Shown here: positions 9,074 to 18,993 of the stretch, piece after piece | How positions within the stretch are numbered: position 1 is the first letter of the stretch | Layout of the letters: the number at the start of each line of letters is the position of its first letter | Assembly: GCF_963676735.1 (NCBI RefSeq) | Contig: NZ_OY781464.1 | Location: forward strand, 653,001 to 717,000 | DNA length: 64,000 nt | Direction: 5' to 3' | From: an uncultured Draconibacterium sp. | GTDB lineage: Bacteria; Bacteroidota; Bacteroidia; Bacteroidales; Prolixibacteraceae | The notes under the pieces: generated by a model | Told to the model about the DNA's origin: nothing | Database searches by the model: none | The model's input: the letters and a program-made list of their open reading frames with translations, nothing else | Translations under genes and position numbers: made by a program

Positions 9074-12000
9074 ATGACGAAATTTCAATACATAATAAAA
9101 TCTTTTATCCATTATTTTAAAGCCAATTTATTGGTGGCCCTGGGCGTATTAATTAGCACCATGGTTTTAACCGGTTCATTAATTATTGGCGATTCGGTAC
9201 GTTTCAGTTTAACACAAGCCACCTTTTATCGTTTAGGCGAAACAACGCATCTTGTTTCGGTGGCTGAGCGCTACTTCAGACAGGAAATGGCTGCTGAAAT
9301 TGAAGCTGATAATCCAGCAATTAAAGCAACTCCGGTGTTGTTGTTGGAGGGAATGGCTATTGCCGATGGCGGACAATTACGTGCCAACAGGGTTCAAGTG
9401 CTTGGCGTGGCAAATGGTTTCGATAAAATTGCAAACAGCAAGGTATTTGCTGAATTACAAAACAACGAAATTGCCATCAGTGAGAACCTCGCTGATCGCC
9501 TTGAAAAAGGAGAAGGTGATAATATTTTGGTACGAATAAAAAAAGCCAGTCTTATCCCAATGAATGCTCCGTTTGTTTCGGCTGAAGAAACCAGTATGGC
9601 TTTGCGGGCCACCATCAAAAAGGTTGTTTCAAAAGAAGAGCTTGGGCGTTTTAATCTTAAAAATTCGCAAACCGCACCCTATAATATTTTTGTTTCCATT
9701 GAACGTTTAAACCGGCTAATGGAGTTTGAAGGAAAGGCTAATCACTTGTTGATTTCCACAGCTGAAGAAACGGCAGATGTCGCCCGCGCAGTAAAAAATT
9801 GCCTTAGTCCTGTTGATGCCGGTTTGTCGCTTAAATTAATTCAACCTACTAATAAAGTGGAGGTTTCTACCGAGCGGGTTTTTATGGAAGAAAAGGTTTC
9901 GCAGACCCTGAAGATGCTGCCTGATGCTGAACTTATTTTAACCTATTTTGTGAATGGGATTGTTCGGCCTTCAAATAGCAGGCAGGATTCAATGTCAATT
10001 CCTTATTCGTTTGTTTCCTCGCTTTCTGATTCGCGGCTGGCCGACAACGAAATTGTTCTGAATCGCTGGGCAGCAGATGAGTTACAGGCGCAAGTTGGCG
10101 ATACCATCATTTTAAAATATTTTGAAATAGGCCCGCTGCGGAAACTGCTGAACAGGGAAACGGAATTTGTTCTTAAAGAAATCATTTCGATGGATTCGGA
10201 GTTGGCAGATCCCAGTCGTGTTCCTCATTTGCCAGGTTTGTCGGATGCCGGGCACTGTCGCGAATGGGAGGCCGGAGTGCCAATTGATTTGGATGCTATA
10301 AGCGAGAAAGACGAAAAATACTGGGACGATTATAAAGGTACACCCAAGGCCTATATTTCAACAGAAAAAGCGGTGGCAATTTGGGCCAACCGTTTTGGAA
10401 ATTATACTGCTGTTCGGTTTCCTGCCGAAACTTTTAATGAAGAGCAGTATGAGGAATTATTTGCACAACATATTACGCCTGCTAATCTGGGAATGGCCAT
10501 TGAACCCATTCGCGAACAAGGGGTGCATGCTGCACAAAACGGCACCGATTTTAGCGGCTTGTTTATCGGATTGAGCTTTTTTATTCTGGTGGCATCCATA
10601 ATTTTAACAGCACTACTGTTTCGCCTTAATCTCGAAACCCGAATGGCACAGGTAGGTTTATTGGTGGCACTTGGCTTTCAGCAAAAACAAGTTCGTTGGT
10701 TTTACCTTTTTGAAGGTTTTGTTGTGGCTGTATTTGGTGCGGTTTTGGGACTGCTGGCTTCGCTCTTTTATACACGTATGGTCTTTCGGGTGCTTAATTC
10801 GCTGTGGTTCGACATTGTTCGAACCAATGTTTTGGAGGTAAAAATTATTCCTTTAACCCTGGTGCTGGGCTTACTAATAAGTGTGGTGGTATCGTTGGCG
10901 GTTATTTTTAATACCATTCGCAAGTTTCAGCAAAAAATGGCCGCCGACCTGCAAAAACGAGTTCACATAAAACAAAAAAAGACAACCGGCATATTGTATA
11001 AAATTGTGCTTTATCTTTCGCTGGGAGTTGCTGCCGGAGTTTCAGTTTCGGAGCTGTTGGCAGCTCAGCTGAATCCGTCTATGTTCTTCCTTTCGGGTGG
11101 GCTGTTACTCCTCGGGTTACTGCTGCTGTTCAGGCAAATAATTTTGAAACAGGATCTGCAGGAAGAGACTGAGTTTCGTCTCTCTATATTGGCCCGGATT
11201 AATCTTTCGCGTAATATTAATCGCTCGTTAACAGTGGTTGTTTTGTTTGCACTGGGGACTTTTTTGGTGGTTTCAACCGGTTCAAATAAGCTCGATTTGT
11301 TTGCCAATGCGAACGAGAAATCGAGTGGAACAGGAGGCTTCCTGTATTTTGCCGAAACTACAATGCCGGTTTTGTTTGATATTAATGCCGGGGAAAAACG
11401 TGCCGAAGAAGGAATGTACGAAACCTTTGATGTGGTGCAGTTTCGAAAAGTTGAGGGCGACGATGCCAGTTGTTTAAACCTAAACCGAATTGCGCAACCT
11501 GCCGTTTTGGGCGTAGATCCGGAGAACCTGGAAGGGCGATTTGCTTTTGCCGCTACTTTAAATGGAATAAAGGAAGATCCCTGGCGGATGCTGGATATGG
11601 ATTTTGACGACGGAACCATCCCGGCCATTGCCGATCAGACTGTAATTCAATGGGGACTGGGAATGAAGGTTGGCGATGTGTTGCTTTATCAAAATGAATT
11701 GGGCGACACGCTCCGCCTGAAACTGATTGCCGGAACAACACCGTCCATCTTTCAGGGCTTTGTAATCATTTCCAATAAACATTTTCTAAGAAATTACCCT
11801 GGCAGTAGCGGCTCCAGTTTGTTTTTGGTGGATGGAGCACCTGAAGATCAGGAAGCAATTGGAGAGGAGTTGCAACTGGTGTTTCGCGATTATGGCTGGG
11901 AAATGGAAAGCACAGCCAAACGTCTCGTTGAATTTTATTCGGTGACCAATACTTATCTCTCGATATTTTTAGCACTGGGCGCTTTGGGCTTATTGCTCGG

Positions 12001-12334
12001 AACCATTGGCCTGGCAGTAATTCTTGCCCGTACCATAATCGAGCGCCGCCGCGAAATTGCACTCATGCTGGCCGTTGGTTATACCGCACGGCTTATATTT
12101 AAAATACTGGTGAAAGAATACCTCATTTTACTCTTTGTGGGTGTTTTAGTTGGGTTTATTAGCGCTGTTATTGCCACGCTACCTGCCTTCTTATCCACAA
12201 ATGCCGATGCTTCATTTTCAACCGTTGCCATGGTTGTGGCATTAATTCTTATCAATGGTTTGGGGTGGATTGTTGGCTTGAGTTGGTTTTCGTTGAAGAA
12301 AAAGGTGTTGGTTGAAGGATTGAGAGTTGAATAA
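9074..12334 (+). CDS. Large FtsX-like ABC permease (duplicated MacB-type)
   Basis: The 1086-residue membrane protein has a TM helix near residues 15-37 and a long extracytoplasmic MacB_PCD-like domain (about 40-490). A first FtsX helical set lies around 495-630, further helices near 650-720, then a second extracytoplasmic region and a final FtsX helical set near 970-1075. This duplicated layout resembles permeases that fuse two LolC/E- or MacB-like halves in one chain. With the preceding ATPase it should form a mechanotransmission-type ABC system. The window gives no clue to the cargo except the neighbouring glycosyltransferase and PQQ-like proteins. Confidence 0.85.
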   Translation: MTKFQYIIKSFIHYFKANLLVALGVLISTMVLTGSLIIGDSVRFSLTQATFYRLGETTHLVSVAERYFRQEMAAEIEADNPAIKATPVLLLEGMAIADGGQLRANRVQVLGVANGFDKIANSKVFAELQNNEIAISENLADRLEKGEGDNILVRIKKASLIPMNAPFVSAEETSMALRATIKKVVSKEELGRFNLKNSQTAPYNIFVSIERLNRLMEFEGKANHLLISTAEETADVARAVKNCLSPVDAGLSLKLIQPTNKVEVSTERVFMEEKVSQTLKMLPDAELILTYFVNGIVRPSNSRQDSMSIPYSFVSSLSDSRLADNEIVLNRWAADELQAQVGDTIILKYFEIGPLRKLLNRETEFVLKEIISMDSELADPSRVPHLPGLSDAGHCREWEAGVPIDLDAISEKDEKYWDDYKGTPKAYISTEKAVAIWANRFGNYTAVRFPAETFNEEQYEELFAQHITPANLGMAIEPIREQGVHAAQNGTDFSGLFIGLSFFILVASIILTALLFRLNLETRMAQVGLLVALGFQQKQVRWFYLFEGFVVAVFGAVLGLLASLFYTRMVFRVLNSLWFDIVRTNVLEVKIIPLTLVLGLLISVVVSLAVIFNTIRKFQQKMAADLQKRVHIKQKKTTGILYKIVLYLSLGVAAGVSVSELLAAQLNPSMFFLSGGLLLLGLLLLFRQIILKQDLQEETEFRLSILARINLSRNINRSLTVVVLFALGTFLVVSTGSNKLDLFANANEKSSGTGGFLYFAETTMPVLFDINAGEKRAEEGMYETFDVVQFRKVEGDDASCLNLNRIAQPAVLGVDPENLEGRFAFAATLNGIKEDPWRMLDMDFDDGTIPAIADQTVIQWGLGMKVGDVLLYQNELGDTLRLKLIAGTTPSIFQGFVIISNKHFLRNYPGSSGSSLFLVDGAPEDQEAIGEELQLVFRDYGWEMESTAKRLVEFYSVTNTYLSIFLALGALGLLLGTIGLAVILARTIIERRREIALMLAVGYTARLIFKILVKEYLILLFVGVLVGFISAVIATLPAFLSTNADASFSTVAMVVALILINGLGWIVGLSWFSLKKKVLVEGLRVE

Positions 12335-12337
12335 AGA

Positions 12338-12575
12338 TTAATCCATTAACTTCGAAATTGTTTTGTGCATTAATTCTCTTTCGGTTAGCATATTGTTAAG
12401 TCCAGCAATTTTGTACTTAAGAATATTAAAATATTTTTCGGGGCGGTTGTGTTTTGAGTTCCAGTATGATTTTCCATGGTTTTGTTTTTAGGCATCGAAA
12501 GTTTCTGTGCCATTGCATTTCGCTTTACTAAAATTTCATTGGGAAGCGTACTTGTAAATGTTGCCGTAGTTGCAT
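12338..12575 (-). pseudogene. Decayed ribbon-helix-helix antitoxin-like gene
   Basis: Read on the minus strand, the region gives ATFTSTLPNEILVKRN then MAQKLSMPKNKT in one frame. It continues as WNSKHNRPEKYFNILKYKIAG and ends MHKTISKLMD in another frame, stopping at 12338-12340. The order (TSTLP, PKNK, YKIAG) fits small RHH/CopG-like antitoxins of about 80 residues. Two single-base insertions, at the ATG near 12573-12575 and near 12478, would give one continuous frame. No toxin gene is adjacent. It may be a solitary decayed antitoxin or a sequence error. The family call rests on motif order alone. Confidence 0.45.
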
Positions 12576-12633
12576 GTTTGTAAAATGTAAAGATGAATCG
12601 AAAATGTAAAATTGTGTTTACTTTTCAGATTTG

Positions 12634-12641
12634 TATATTTG
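12634..12641 (+). promoter_or_regulatory. Bacteroidota -7 box before guanine deaminase gene
   Basis: TATATTTG matches the Bacteroidota TANNTTTG element and lies 20 bp before the ATG at 12661, implying a very short leader. The -33 TTTG partner is not clear. Confidence 0.5.
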
Positions 12642-12660
12642 ATAGACGAAAAACAAAGCC

Positions 12661-13134
12661 ATGAACAATCATAAACGTTTTATGCAAGCCGCAATAAATT
12701 TGGCCCAAAAAGGAATGGAGAGCAACACCGGAGGACCTTTTGGTGCAGTGGTTGTAAAAGACAATAAAATTATTGCCGAAGGTTGCAACCGGGTAACATC
12801 ATCAAACGACCCAACGGCCCATGCCGAAGTGGTAGCCATTCGCGAAGCTTGTAGGGTGTTAAATACTTTTCAGCTAACAGGATGTACGGTTTATACTTCG
12901 TGCGAGCCTTGCCCCATGTGTCTGGGTGCCATTTACTGGGCCCGTCCGGATAAGGTAGTTTATGCCGCTACAAAAGAAGATGCTGCCGATGCACAATTCG
13001 ACGACCATTTTATTTACGAAGAAATGGAACGGCAACCCGTTCAGCGTAAAATAAAATTCGAAAACCTGATGCGCAAAGAAGCGCAGGAGGTTTTTCAAAG
13101 CTGGAAAAGCAAGGAAGACAAAACAGAGTATTAA
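12661..13134 (+). CDS. guaD: Guanine deaminase (cytidine deaminase-like fold)
   Basis: The 157-residue protein is of the cytidine-deaminase fold. The zinc site is HAE (H54, E56) with CEPCPMC (C81, C84), and the surrounding GGPFGAVVVKDNKIIAEG and LGAIYWARPDKVVYAA stretches are typical of the Bacillus GuaD type. It should hydrolyse guanine to xanthine and ammonia in the cytoplasm. The length equals that of GuaD, and the C-terminus ends in KTEY, similar to known GuaD tails. A tRNA adenosine deaminase (TadA) is the main alternative but fits less well. It is transcribed from its own promoter. Confidence 0.85.
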   Translation: MNNHKRFMQAAINLAQKGMESNTGGPFGAVVVKDNKIIAEGCNRVTSSNDPTAHAEVVAIREACRVLNTFQLTGCTVYTSCEPCPMCLGAIYWARPDKVVYAATKEDAADAQFDDHFIYEEMERQPVQRKIKFENLMRKEAQEVFQSWKSKEDKTEY

Positions 13135-13195
13135 TACTTTTTGCTAATTGCGGATAGACAAAGCCATACTTGCCAATATTTTTTAATTTTATTGC

Positions 13196-14185
13196 ATGGC
13201 AGGCGATAAAGATCACGCGAAAATAAAACGAATAGAGGCACTCGAGAGCGAGGTGTCGAAGTTAAAGCTTGAGCTCGAACACTTGAAATTTCAGGAAGAG
13301 CAGGAGCGAACTAAACGTGCTTTTTACCAGCAAATTGCCGATTTTGCATTTGCATGGGAGTTGTGGTTTGAATCCAACGGAGCCATAAAATATTGCTCGC
13401 CCTCGTGTTACGACTTAACCGGTTACTCGGCAAATCAAATTATAGCATCGGCCGGGATTAACGAATTGCTTGTTTTTGATGCCGACAAAGAAAAATACAC
13501 CAACTTTCTGCAAGCGGCACTCAATCAAACTTTACTTCATCAAACCCTCGAATTTAGAGTGCTTACCCGCACCAAGCAATTGCGCTGGTTTATGATGAAT
13601 GTGCGTGGTGTTTATGACAAAATAGGCAAGTACCTCGGAATTCGGGCTTCGGTGCTCGATATTACCCGCCTGAAACAAGCCATGGGGCATATTCTGGAGC
13701 TTGAAAAAACCAAAGCCTTTGATAGTCGAAATAAAAATCGTTTGCAAACAGAACTCGAGTTGAAAGACCGGGAGTTGGTGTCTTTTCTCTTGCAATTGTC
13801 GCAGAAAAACGAGTTGTTAAACAAAGCCGCTGCGCTTCTTCAGCAGGAACACAAAAGTGGTGCAAAGAAAGCGCCCGATACGCTTCGGCAACTAAAAGAC
13901 CTTTTGCAGGCCAATTCGGTTCAGGCCGTTGATTGGAGTATGGTGGAGAATCAGGTCGATAAAATTCACCCCGGGTTTCTGGAGCGCTTGCAAAAAAAAC
14001 ATCCCTTAATTTCTGTAAACGACAAAAAGTTATGCTCTTACATTCGTTTGGGTTTGTCGAGTAAAGAAATTGCCGGCCTTTTAAACATTACACCAAAAAG
14101 TGTTGAGGTTTCGCGTGTTCGCTTACGAAAAAAGCTCGGAATTAATGTAAAAACACGCCTCGTATTCTACCTGGAGCAGCTTTGA
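13196..14185 (+). CDS. PAS-domain LuxR-type transcriptional regulator
   Basis: The 329-residue protein has a coiled coil at residues 1-45, a PAS domain (about 45-160, with WELWFESNGAIKYCSPSC and YLGIRASVLDITRLK), and a second helical region (165-240). The C-terminus is a LuxR/GerE-type helix-turn-helix (about 275-329: YIRLGLSSKEIAGLLNITPKSVEVSRVRLRKKLG). It lacks a receiver domain and a kinase domain, so it probably senses a ligand or redox state through the PAS domain. Its targets are unknown; it has no close operon partner. Confidence 0.8.
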   Translation: MAGDKDHAKIKRIEALESEVSKLKLELEHLKFQEEQERTKRAFYQQIADFAFAWELWFESNGAIKYCSPSCYDLTGYSANQIIASAGINELLVFDADKEKYTNFLQAALNQTLLHQTLEFRVLTRTKQLRWFMMNVRGVYDKIGKYLGIRASVLDITRLKQAMGHILELEKTKAFDSRNKNRLQTELELKDRELVSFLLQLSQKNELLNKAAALLQQEHKSGAKKAPDTLRQLKDLLQANSVQAVDWSMVENQVDKIHPGFLERLQKKHPLISVNDKKLCSYIRLGLSSKEIAGLLNITPKSVEVSRVRLRKKLGINVKTRLVFYLEQL

Positions 14186-14316
14186 TATTAAGTTTTGTAT
14201 TTGTGTTTAGATTTGTATGTAGTGGTTTGAGATGTTTTAATCTATTAAAATACAATTTGTTATAAGATTTGTGTTTTGTTAATGTTGTGTAATGATATGT
14301 ATATGTTATGTTTTTG

Positions 14317-14350
14317 TTTGCTAGCGGTTTTGTTTTTTGCTATACCTTTG
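14317..14350 (+). promoter_or_regulatory. Bacteroidota promoter for DUF4954 gene
   Basis: TTTG at 14317-14320 and TACCTTTG at 14343-14350 are separated by 22 bp, close to the -33/-7 layout of Bacteroidota sigma-ABfr promoters. The ATG lies at 14370. Confidence 0.5.
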
Positions 14351-14369
14351 AATACAAAATCGTCAGATT

Positions 14370-16403
14370 ATGACTCAAAACGCAGAAAGCAATTACAGAA
14401 ACTTATTGGACGAAGAGATTGGACAGTTGGTGCATCAGGGCTGTTCGTCAACCGATTGGAGCCTGGTTAAGGTGGCACCCGATTTTATACCCGACAGTAT
14501 TGAAAACAGCAAGTTTACCGGGCGAATTCGTTTAAATGGATTTACCGGCAGCGTAAAACTGGTGGGTGGAATAACCTTTAAAACCGGAATTTACAATGCC
14601 TGGTTGCACAATTGCGAGGTGGGTAAAAATGCCCTTATTCACAATGTACGCAGTTATATTGCCAATTATCGCATTGAAGAAAATGTAATTATACATAACA
14701 TAACAACGCTGGCGGTGGATGGCGAAACCTCGTTTGGTAACGGTGTTAACGTTGAAGCTATTAACGAAGGCGGAGGACGCGAAATTCCTATTTACGATTA
14801 CCTTTCGGCACACGTGGCTTACATGATGGCTTTATATCGTCACCGCCCGGCGCTCGTGCGCTCGCTTAAAAGTATGGTTGCCAATTATACCGAATATGTT
14901 ACCGATACCCTTGGTGTTATTGGAGCCGATTCCAGGATTGTGAACTGCAATACCATTCTGAATGTAAAAACTGGTCCGGCTACAACTATTGATGGTGCTA
15001 AAAAACTGCAAAATGGAAGTTTGAACAGTAACTACGAAGCGCCGGTACATATTGGCGAAGGCGTTATAATGGACGACTTTATTGTTAGCTCGGGAACGAC
15101 AATTGCCGACGCCACGCTGGTTTCAAAATGTTTTGTGGGGCAGGGTTGTGTACTCGATAAGCATTATTCGGCTGAAAACTCCCTGTTTTTTGCCAACTGT
15201 CAGGGCTTTCATGGCGAAGCTTGCTCTATTTTTGCAGGGCCTTACACCGTTACCCATCACAAATCTACATTGTTAATTGCCGGAATGTTTTCGTTTTTAA
15301 ATGCGGGTAGCGGTTCCAATCAGAGTAATCATTTGTATAAGCTTGGTCCTATTCACCAGGGAATAATGGAGCGGGGGGCAAAAACCACCAGCGATTCGTA
15401 TCTGCTGTGGCCATCGCGCATTGGAGCTTTTTCGCTGGTTATGGGGCGACACTACAAACATTGCGATACCACCGATTTTCCTTTCTCGTATTTAATTGAG
15501 AGCAAAGATGAAAGTATTTTGGTGCCGGCAATTAATCTAAAAAGTATTGGTACCATTCGCGATACACAAAAGTGGCCCAAGCGCGACAAACGAGCCGATT
15601 CAAACCTGCTCGACCTGATTAACTTTAATCTGCTAAGTCCTTATACCATCGATAAAATGATTAAGGGACGCGAGAAATTACTTGCCCTGCGTCAATCATC
15701 GGGAAAGAATGCTGCCCACTACAGCTACGAAAAAATGAAAATTGAAAAACGCGCGCTCGACAGGGGGATTCAGCTCTACGAAATGGCCATCTGGAAATTT
15801 TTGGGCAACTCGGTTATTACCCGTTTAATAGGAGGGAAGTACAATTCGGCCACCGAAATTAGAGCCGGTTTACAGCCTACTACAAAATTTGGCAAGGGCT
15901 ATTGGGTCGACCTCTGCGGAATGATTTGTCCTTTTGAGGCGCTCGATCAGTTGCTGGCCTCGGTTGAGGACGGTTCGGTGCAATCGCTCGAGGAGTTGAA
16001 CTCGGCACTGGCAACCCTACACAAAAATTATTACAATTACGAATGGACCTGGGCAGCAGAAGTGCTGGAGCAGTTTTACGGCAAAAATATCAACGCGTTT
16101 GAGGCAGCCGATGTAATTACCATCGTAAAAAAATGGAAAGAAAGCGTATTGGGTATCGACCGCTTTTTATACGAAGATGCACGAAAAGAATTCTCGATGA
16201 GTAAAATGACCGGTTTTGGTGTTGACGGTGAAAACAAAGCACGCGAACTGGACTTTGCAGAAGTTCGTGGCGAATTTGAAAGTAATGTTACCGTTAAAGA
16301 GATTCGGGAACACATGGAGAAAAAGGAACAGCTCGGCACCCTGATGATTGAACTGATGATGCAGGTTAGGGAGAATAAAAATTCGGTAGAAATTGCAAAC
16401 TAA
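14370..16403 (+). CDS. DUF4954 family protein (left-handed beta-helix type)
   Basis: The 677-residue protein matches my memory of DUF4954, widespread in Bacteroidota. Its first two thirds hold hexapeptide-like repeats (NSKFTGRIRLNGFTGSVKL, GKNALIHNVRSYIAN, FVGQGCVLDKHYSAENSLFF), suggesting a left-handed beta-helix like those of sugar-nucleotide acyl- and uridylyltransferases. The last third is helical. No signal peptide is present, so it is cytoplasmic. It lies 68 bp upstream of glmS on the same strand, which hints at a role in amino-sugar or envelope precursor metabolism (inference). Confidence 0.75.
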   Translation: MTQNAESNYRNLLDEEIGQLVHQGCSSTDWSLVKVAPDFIPDSIENSKFTGRIRLNGFTGSVKLVGGITFKTGIYNAWLHNCEVGKNALIHNVRSYIANYRIEENVIIHNITTLAVDGETSFGNGVNVEAINEGGGREIPIYDYLSAHVAYMMALYRHRPALVRSLKSMVANYTEYVTDTLGVIGADSRIVNCNTILNVKTGPATTIDGAKKLQNGSLNSNYEAPVHIGEGVIMDDFIVSSGTTIADATLVSKCFVGQGCVLDKHYSAENSLFFANCQGFHGEACSIFAGPYTVTHHKSTLLIAGMFSFLNAGSGSNQSNHLYKLGPIHQGIMERGAKTTSDSYLLWPSRIGAFSLVMGRHYKHCDTTDFPFSYLIESKDESILVPAINLKSIGTIRDTQKWPKRDKRADSNLLDLINFNLLSPYTIDKMIKGREKLLALRQSSGKNAAHYSYEKMKIEKRALDRGIQLYEMAIWKFLGNSVITRLIGGKYNSATEIRAGLQPTTKFGKGYWVDLCGMICPFEALDQLLASVEDGSVQSLEELNSALATLHKNYYNYEWTWAAEVLEQFYGKNINAFEAADVITIVKKWKESVLGIDRFLYEDARKEFSMSKMTGFGVDGENKARELDFAEVRGEFESNVTVKEIREHMEKKEQLGTLMIELMMQVRENKNSVEIAN

Positions 16404-16471
16404 AACATTGGGTAGTATGCTTTTGTTGAAAGTAGTTTGCTTCTCGATATAAAAATAAACAGCAGAAAAAT

Positions 16472-18310
16472 ATGTGTGGAATTGTTGGATACATTGGCAA
16501 TAAAGCGGCTTTTCCGATATTAATTAACGGCCTGAAACGATTGGAATACCGGGGTTACGATTCGGCCGGAGTGGCCTTGTTAAATGGTACGCTCGAGTGT
16601 TTCCGAAAAAAAGGCAAGGTGGCAGACCTCGAGCAGTTTGTTAGCGAAAAAAACTGCAACGGCACAGTGGGTATTGGTCATACGCGTTGGGCTACACACG
16701 GCGAGCCCAGCGATAAAAATGCACATCCGCACACCTCGTTAAACGGCTACTTTTCAATTGTGCATAACGGGATAATCGAAAACTACGCCAAAATAAAAAG
16801 CGATTTGGAGGCACATGGCTACACATTTGCCAGCGATACCGACACCGAGGTATTGGCCAATCTTATCGAGTTTTTTTACCGGCAGGACGATACCATGTCG
16901 GCCGAGGCAGCTGTTCAGTTGGCGCTTTCTAAAGTGGTAGGAGCCTATGGTATTGCGGTGTTGTGTAAAAACGAAAACAACAAAATTGTGGTGGCGCGCA
17001 AAGGCAGTCCCCTGGTGGTTGGTCTGGGTGACGGCGAGTATTTTATTGCCAGCGATGCCTCGCCAATTGTAGAATACACCAGCCAGGTAATTTACCTGAA
17101 CGACGAAGATATTGCCCTTTTGCAAAAAGACGGCTTCACGCTAAAAAACGTTCAAAATAACCCGGTTTCGCTAAAAATCAGCAATCTCAATCTGGAGATA
17201 GGGGCCATGGATAAGGGCGACTACGACTATTTTATGCTAAAAGAAATTTACGAGCAGCCAAAAACCATCGAGGAAACATTTAGAGGACGCTTGCAAAACG
17301 ATTACTCTGAAATTGTGTTGGGTGGTTTAATGCAGGTGTTTCCGAAAATTGAGAAAGCACAGCGTATTGTAATTATTGGCTGCGGTACCTCGTGGCATGC
17401 TGCCTTAATTGCCGAGTACCTGTTTGAAGAGTATGCGCGCGTTTCGGTTGAAGTGGAATATGCCTCGGAGTTTCGTTACCGCAAGCCGGTGCTGTCGCCT
17501 GATGATGTGGTGATATTAATTAGCCAGAGTGGTGAAACGGCAGATACCCTGGCAGCTCTGCACCTGGCAAAGGCCGAAGGGGCAACAGTGTTGGGAATTT
17601 GTAATGTGGTAGGCTCAAGCCTTGCGCGCGAAACCCATGCCGGGGTGTACACCCATGCCGGGGTAGAAATTGGCGTAGCTTCAACCAAAGCTTTTACCGC
17701 GCAGGTAACCGTACTTACCATGATTGCGCTAAAACTGGCCAAACGCAAAGCAACCATTAGCGATACCGACTATAAAATGTTGGTGAAAGAGCTGGCTGCC
17801 GTACCAGAAAAAGGCCGTATTATTTTGCAGGAAAATGAAAAAATACGCCAGATAGCCGAAAAATACCACGAAGCCATAAATGCACTTTATCTCGGGCGTG
17901 GCTACCTTTTTCCGGTGGCTTTAGAGGGGGCATTAAAATTGAAAGAAATCTCGTACATACACGCCGAAGGGTATGCTGCCGGCGAAATGAAACACGGCCC
18001 AATTGCCCTGGTTGATAACAATTTGCCCGTGGTAGTGGTGGCGCCACAAGACGATTATTACGAGAAAGTGGTAAGCAATATTCAGGAGGTGAAAGCCCGT
18101 AAAGGAAATGTTATAGCGGTGGTTACCGAGGGCGATACCGGCCTGAAAGCCCTCGCCAACGATGTAATTGAAATACCCAAATCGCACCCGGCCATGGCAC
18201 CACTACTGGCCGTTATGCCCCTGCAGTTGCTGGCTTACCACATTGCCCTGCTAAAAGGATGTAATGTCGATCAGCCCCGTAATCTGGCAAAAAGTGTAAC
18301 CGTGGAGTAG
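16472..18310 (+). CDS. glmS: Glutamine-fructose-6-phosphate aminotransferase
   Basis: The 612-residue protein starts MCGIVGYIGN, with the N-terminal nucleophile Cys2 of class-II glutamine amidotransferases. GHTRWATHG in the glutaminase domain and two SIS domains follow (GCGTSWHAALIAEYL; YLGRGYLFPVALEGALKLKE). The C-terminus NLAKSVTVE is the conserved end of GlmS. It converts fructose 6-phosphate and glutamine to glucosamine 6-phosphate, the entry step for peptidoglycan and LPS amino sugars. Length and motifs are normal. Confidence 0.97.
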   Translation: MCGIVGYIGNKAAFPILINGLKRLEYRGYDSAGVALLNGTLECFRKKGKVADLEQFVSEKNCNGTVGIGHTRWATHGEPSDKNAHPHTSLNGYFSIVHNGIIENYAKIKSDLEAHGYTFASDTDTEVLANLIEFFYRQDDTMSAEAAVQLALSKVVGAYGIAVLCKNENNKIVVARKGSPLVVGLGDGEYFIASDASPIVEYTSQVIYLNDEDIALLQKDGFTLKNVQNNPVSLKISNLNLEIGAMDKGDYDYFMLKEIYEQPKTIEETFRGRLQNDYSEIVLGGLMQVFPKIEKAQRIVIIGCGTSWHAALIAEYLFEEYARVSVEVEYASEFRYRKPVLSPDDVVILISQSGETADTLAALHLAKAEGATVLGICNVVGSSLARETHAGVYTHAGVEIGVASTKAFTAQVTVLTMIALKLAKRKATISDTDYKMLVKELAAVPEKGRIILQENEKIRQIAEKYHEAINALYLGRGYLFPVALEGALKLKEISYIHAEGYAAGEMKHGPIALVDNNLPVVVVAPQDDYYEKVVSNIQEVKARKGNVIAVVTEGDTGLKALANDVIEIPKSHPAMAPLLAVMPLQLLAYHIALLKGCNVDQPRNLAKSVTVE

Positions 18311-18468
18311 GTAAACGTGCCCAGATTTTTGGTGTCGCAATCAAATAATAACGCACTTTTTTGCCCGGTTAACGATGGTATTAGCCCGATGGTCGATAAA
18401 ATTATCAGCATAAAATCATTTGCGTAACTTTACAAACAGATTAATTGACTTTTAATCCTGTTAAGTAG

Positions 18469-18993
18469 ATGAACGACAAAATAGCAATACCAAAGAAGTT
18501 CTATTTTATCCTGTTTGCTTCGGTAATTGCTATTTGTCTGTTCTCGTTTACCATTGGCCGCGAGCTTTATGCCGATAAAACGGAAAGCCTTTTTTCTTTT
18601 GGCCTCATTCATTTTTCGGGTTACCTGTTTTTTTTATTAATGCCGGTTGAGCTGGCTTTTATTTACTATCTGCCCCATTATCCGGCAGAAATATTAATTG
18701 GTATGGCGCTGGCAACAGCAGTGGTGGCGCAGTTTATCGACTATTGGATAGGCCGCTTAATTCGTCCACCAAAAATAGTTGAAATTATGGGGCGCGAACG
18801 GATTGAAAAAGCAGAACGGAAAATAAAACAATACGGAATGCTTACCATCTTTCTTTTTAACCTGTTTCCGCTTTCGTCGCCGGTAATTGCTTTGGCTGCC
18901 GGCATGCTGCGTTATAATTTTCGACGATTTTTTGTGGTAAGCATTTTGGGATTGTTAATAAAGTATCTTGTAATTCTCTGGTGTTTTTCTTAA
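18469..18993 (+). CDS. Small VTT/DedA-type membrane protein
   Basis: This 174-residue integral membrane protein has about four hydrophobic segments (near 10-30, 45-70, 72-92 and 120-170). A central charged stretch is followed by LFNLFPLSSPVIALAAGMLRYNFRRFF, whose Pro/Gly/Arg pattern resembles the VTT (SNARE-associated, DedA-like) motif. Family members act in membrane lipid or envelope homeostasis, some as undecaprenyl-phosphate flippases. The assignment is moderate because the protein is short and divergent. A promoter-like TAACTTTA lies about 30 bp upstream. Confidence 0.55.
   Translation: MNDKIAIPKKFYFILFASVIAICLFSFTIGRELYADKTESLFSFGLIHFSGYLFFLLMPVELAFIYYLPHYPAEILIGMALATAVVAQFIDYWIGRLIRPPKIVEIMGRERIEKAERKIKQYGMLTIFLFNLFPLSSPVIALAAGMLRYNFRRFFVVSILGLLIKYLVILWCFS

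Noticed and set aside
11065..11628. Long antisense open frame (187 codons) inside the FtsX permease gene
   Set aside because: The sense strand is clearly coding and the antisense product has no recognisable motif; such frames are common opposite long genes.
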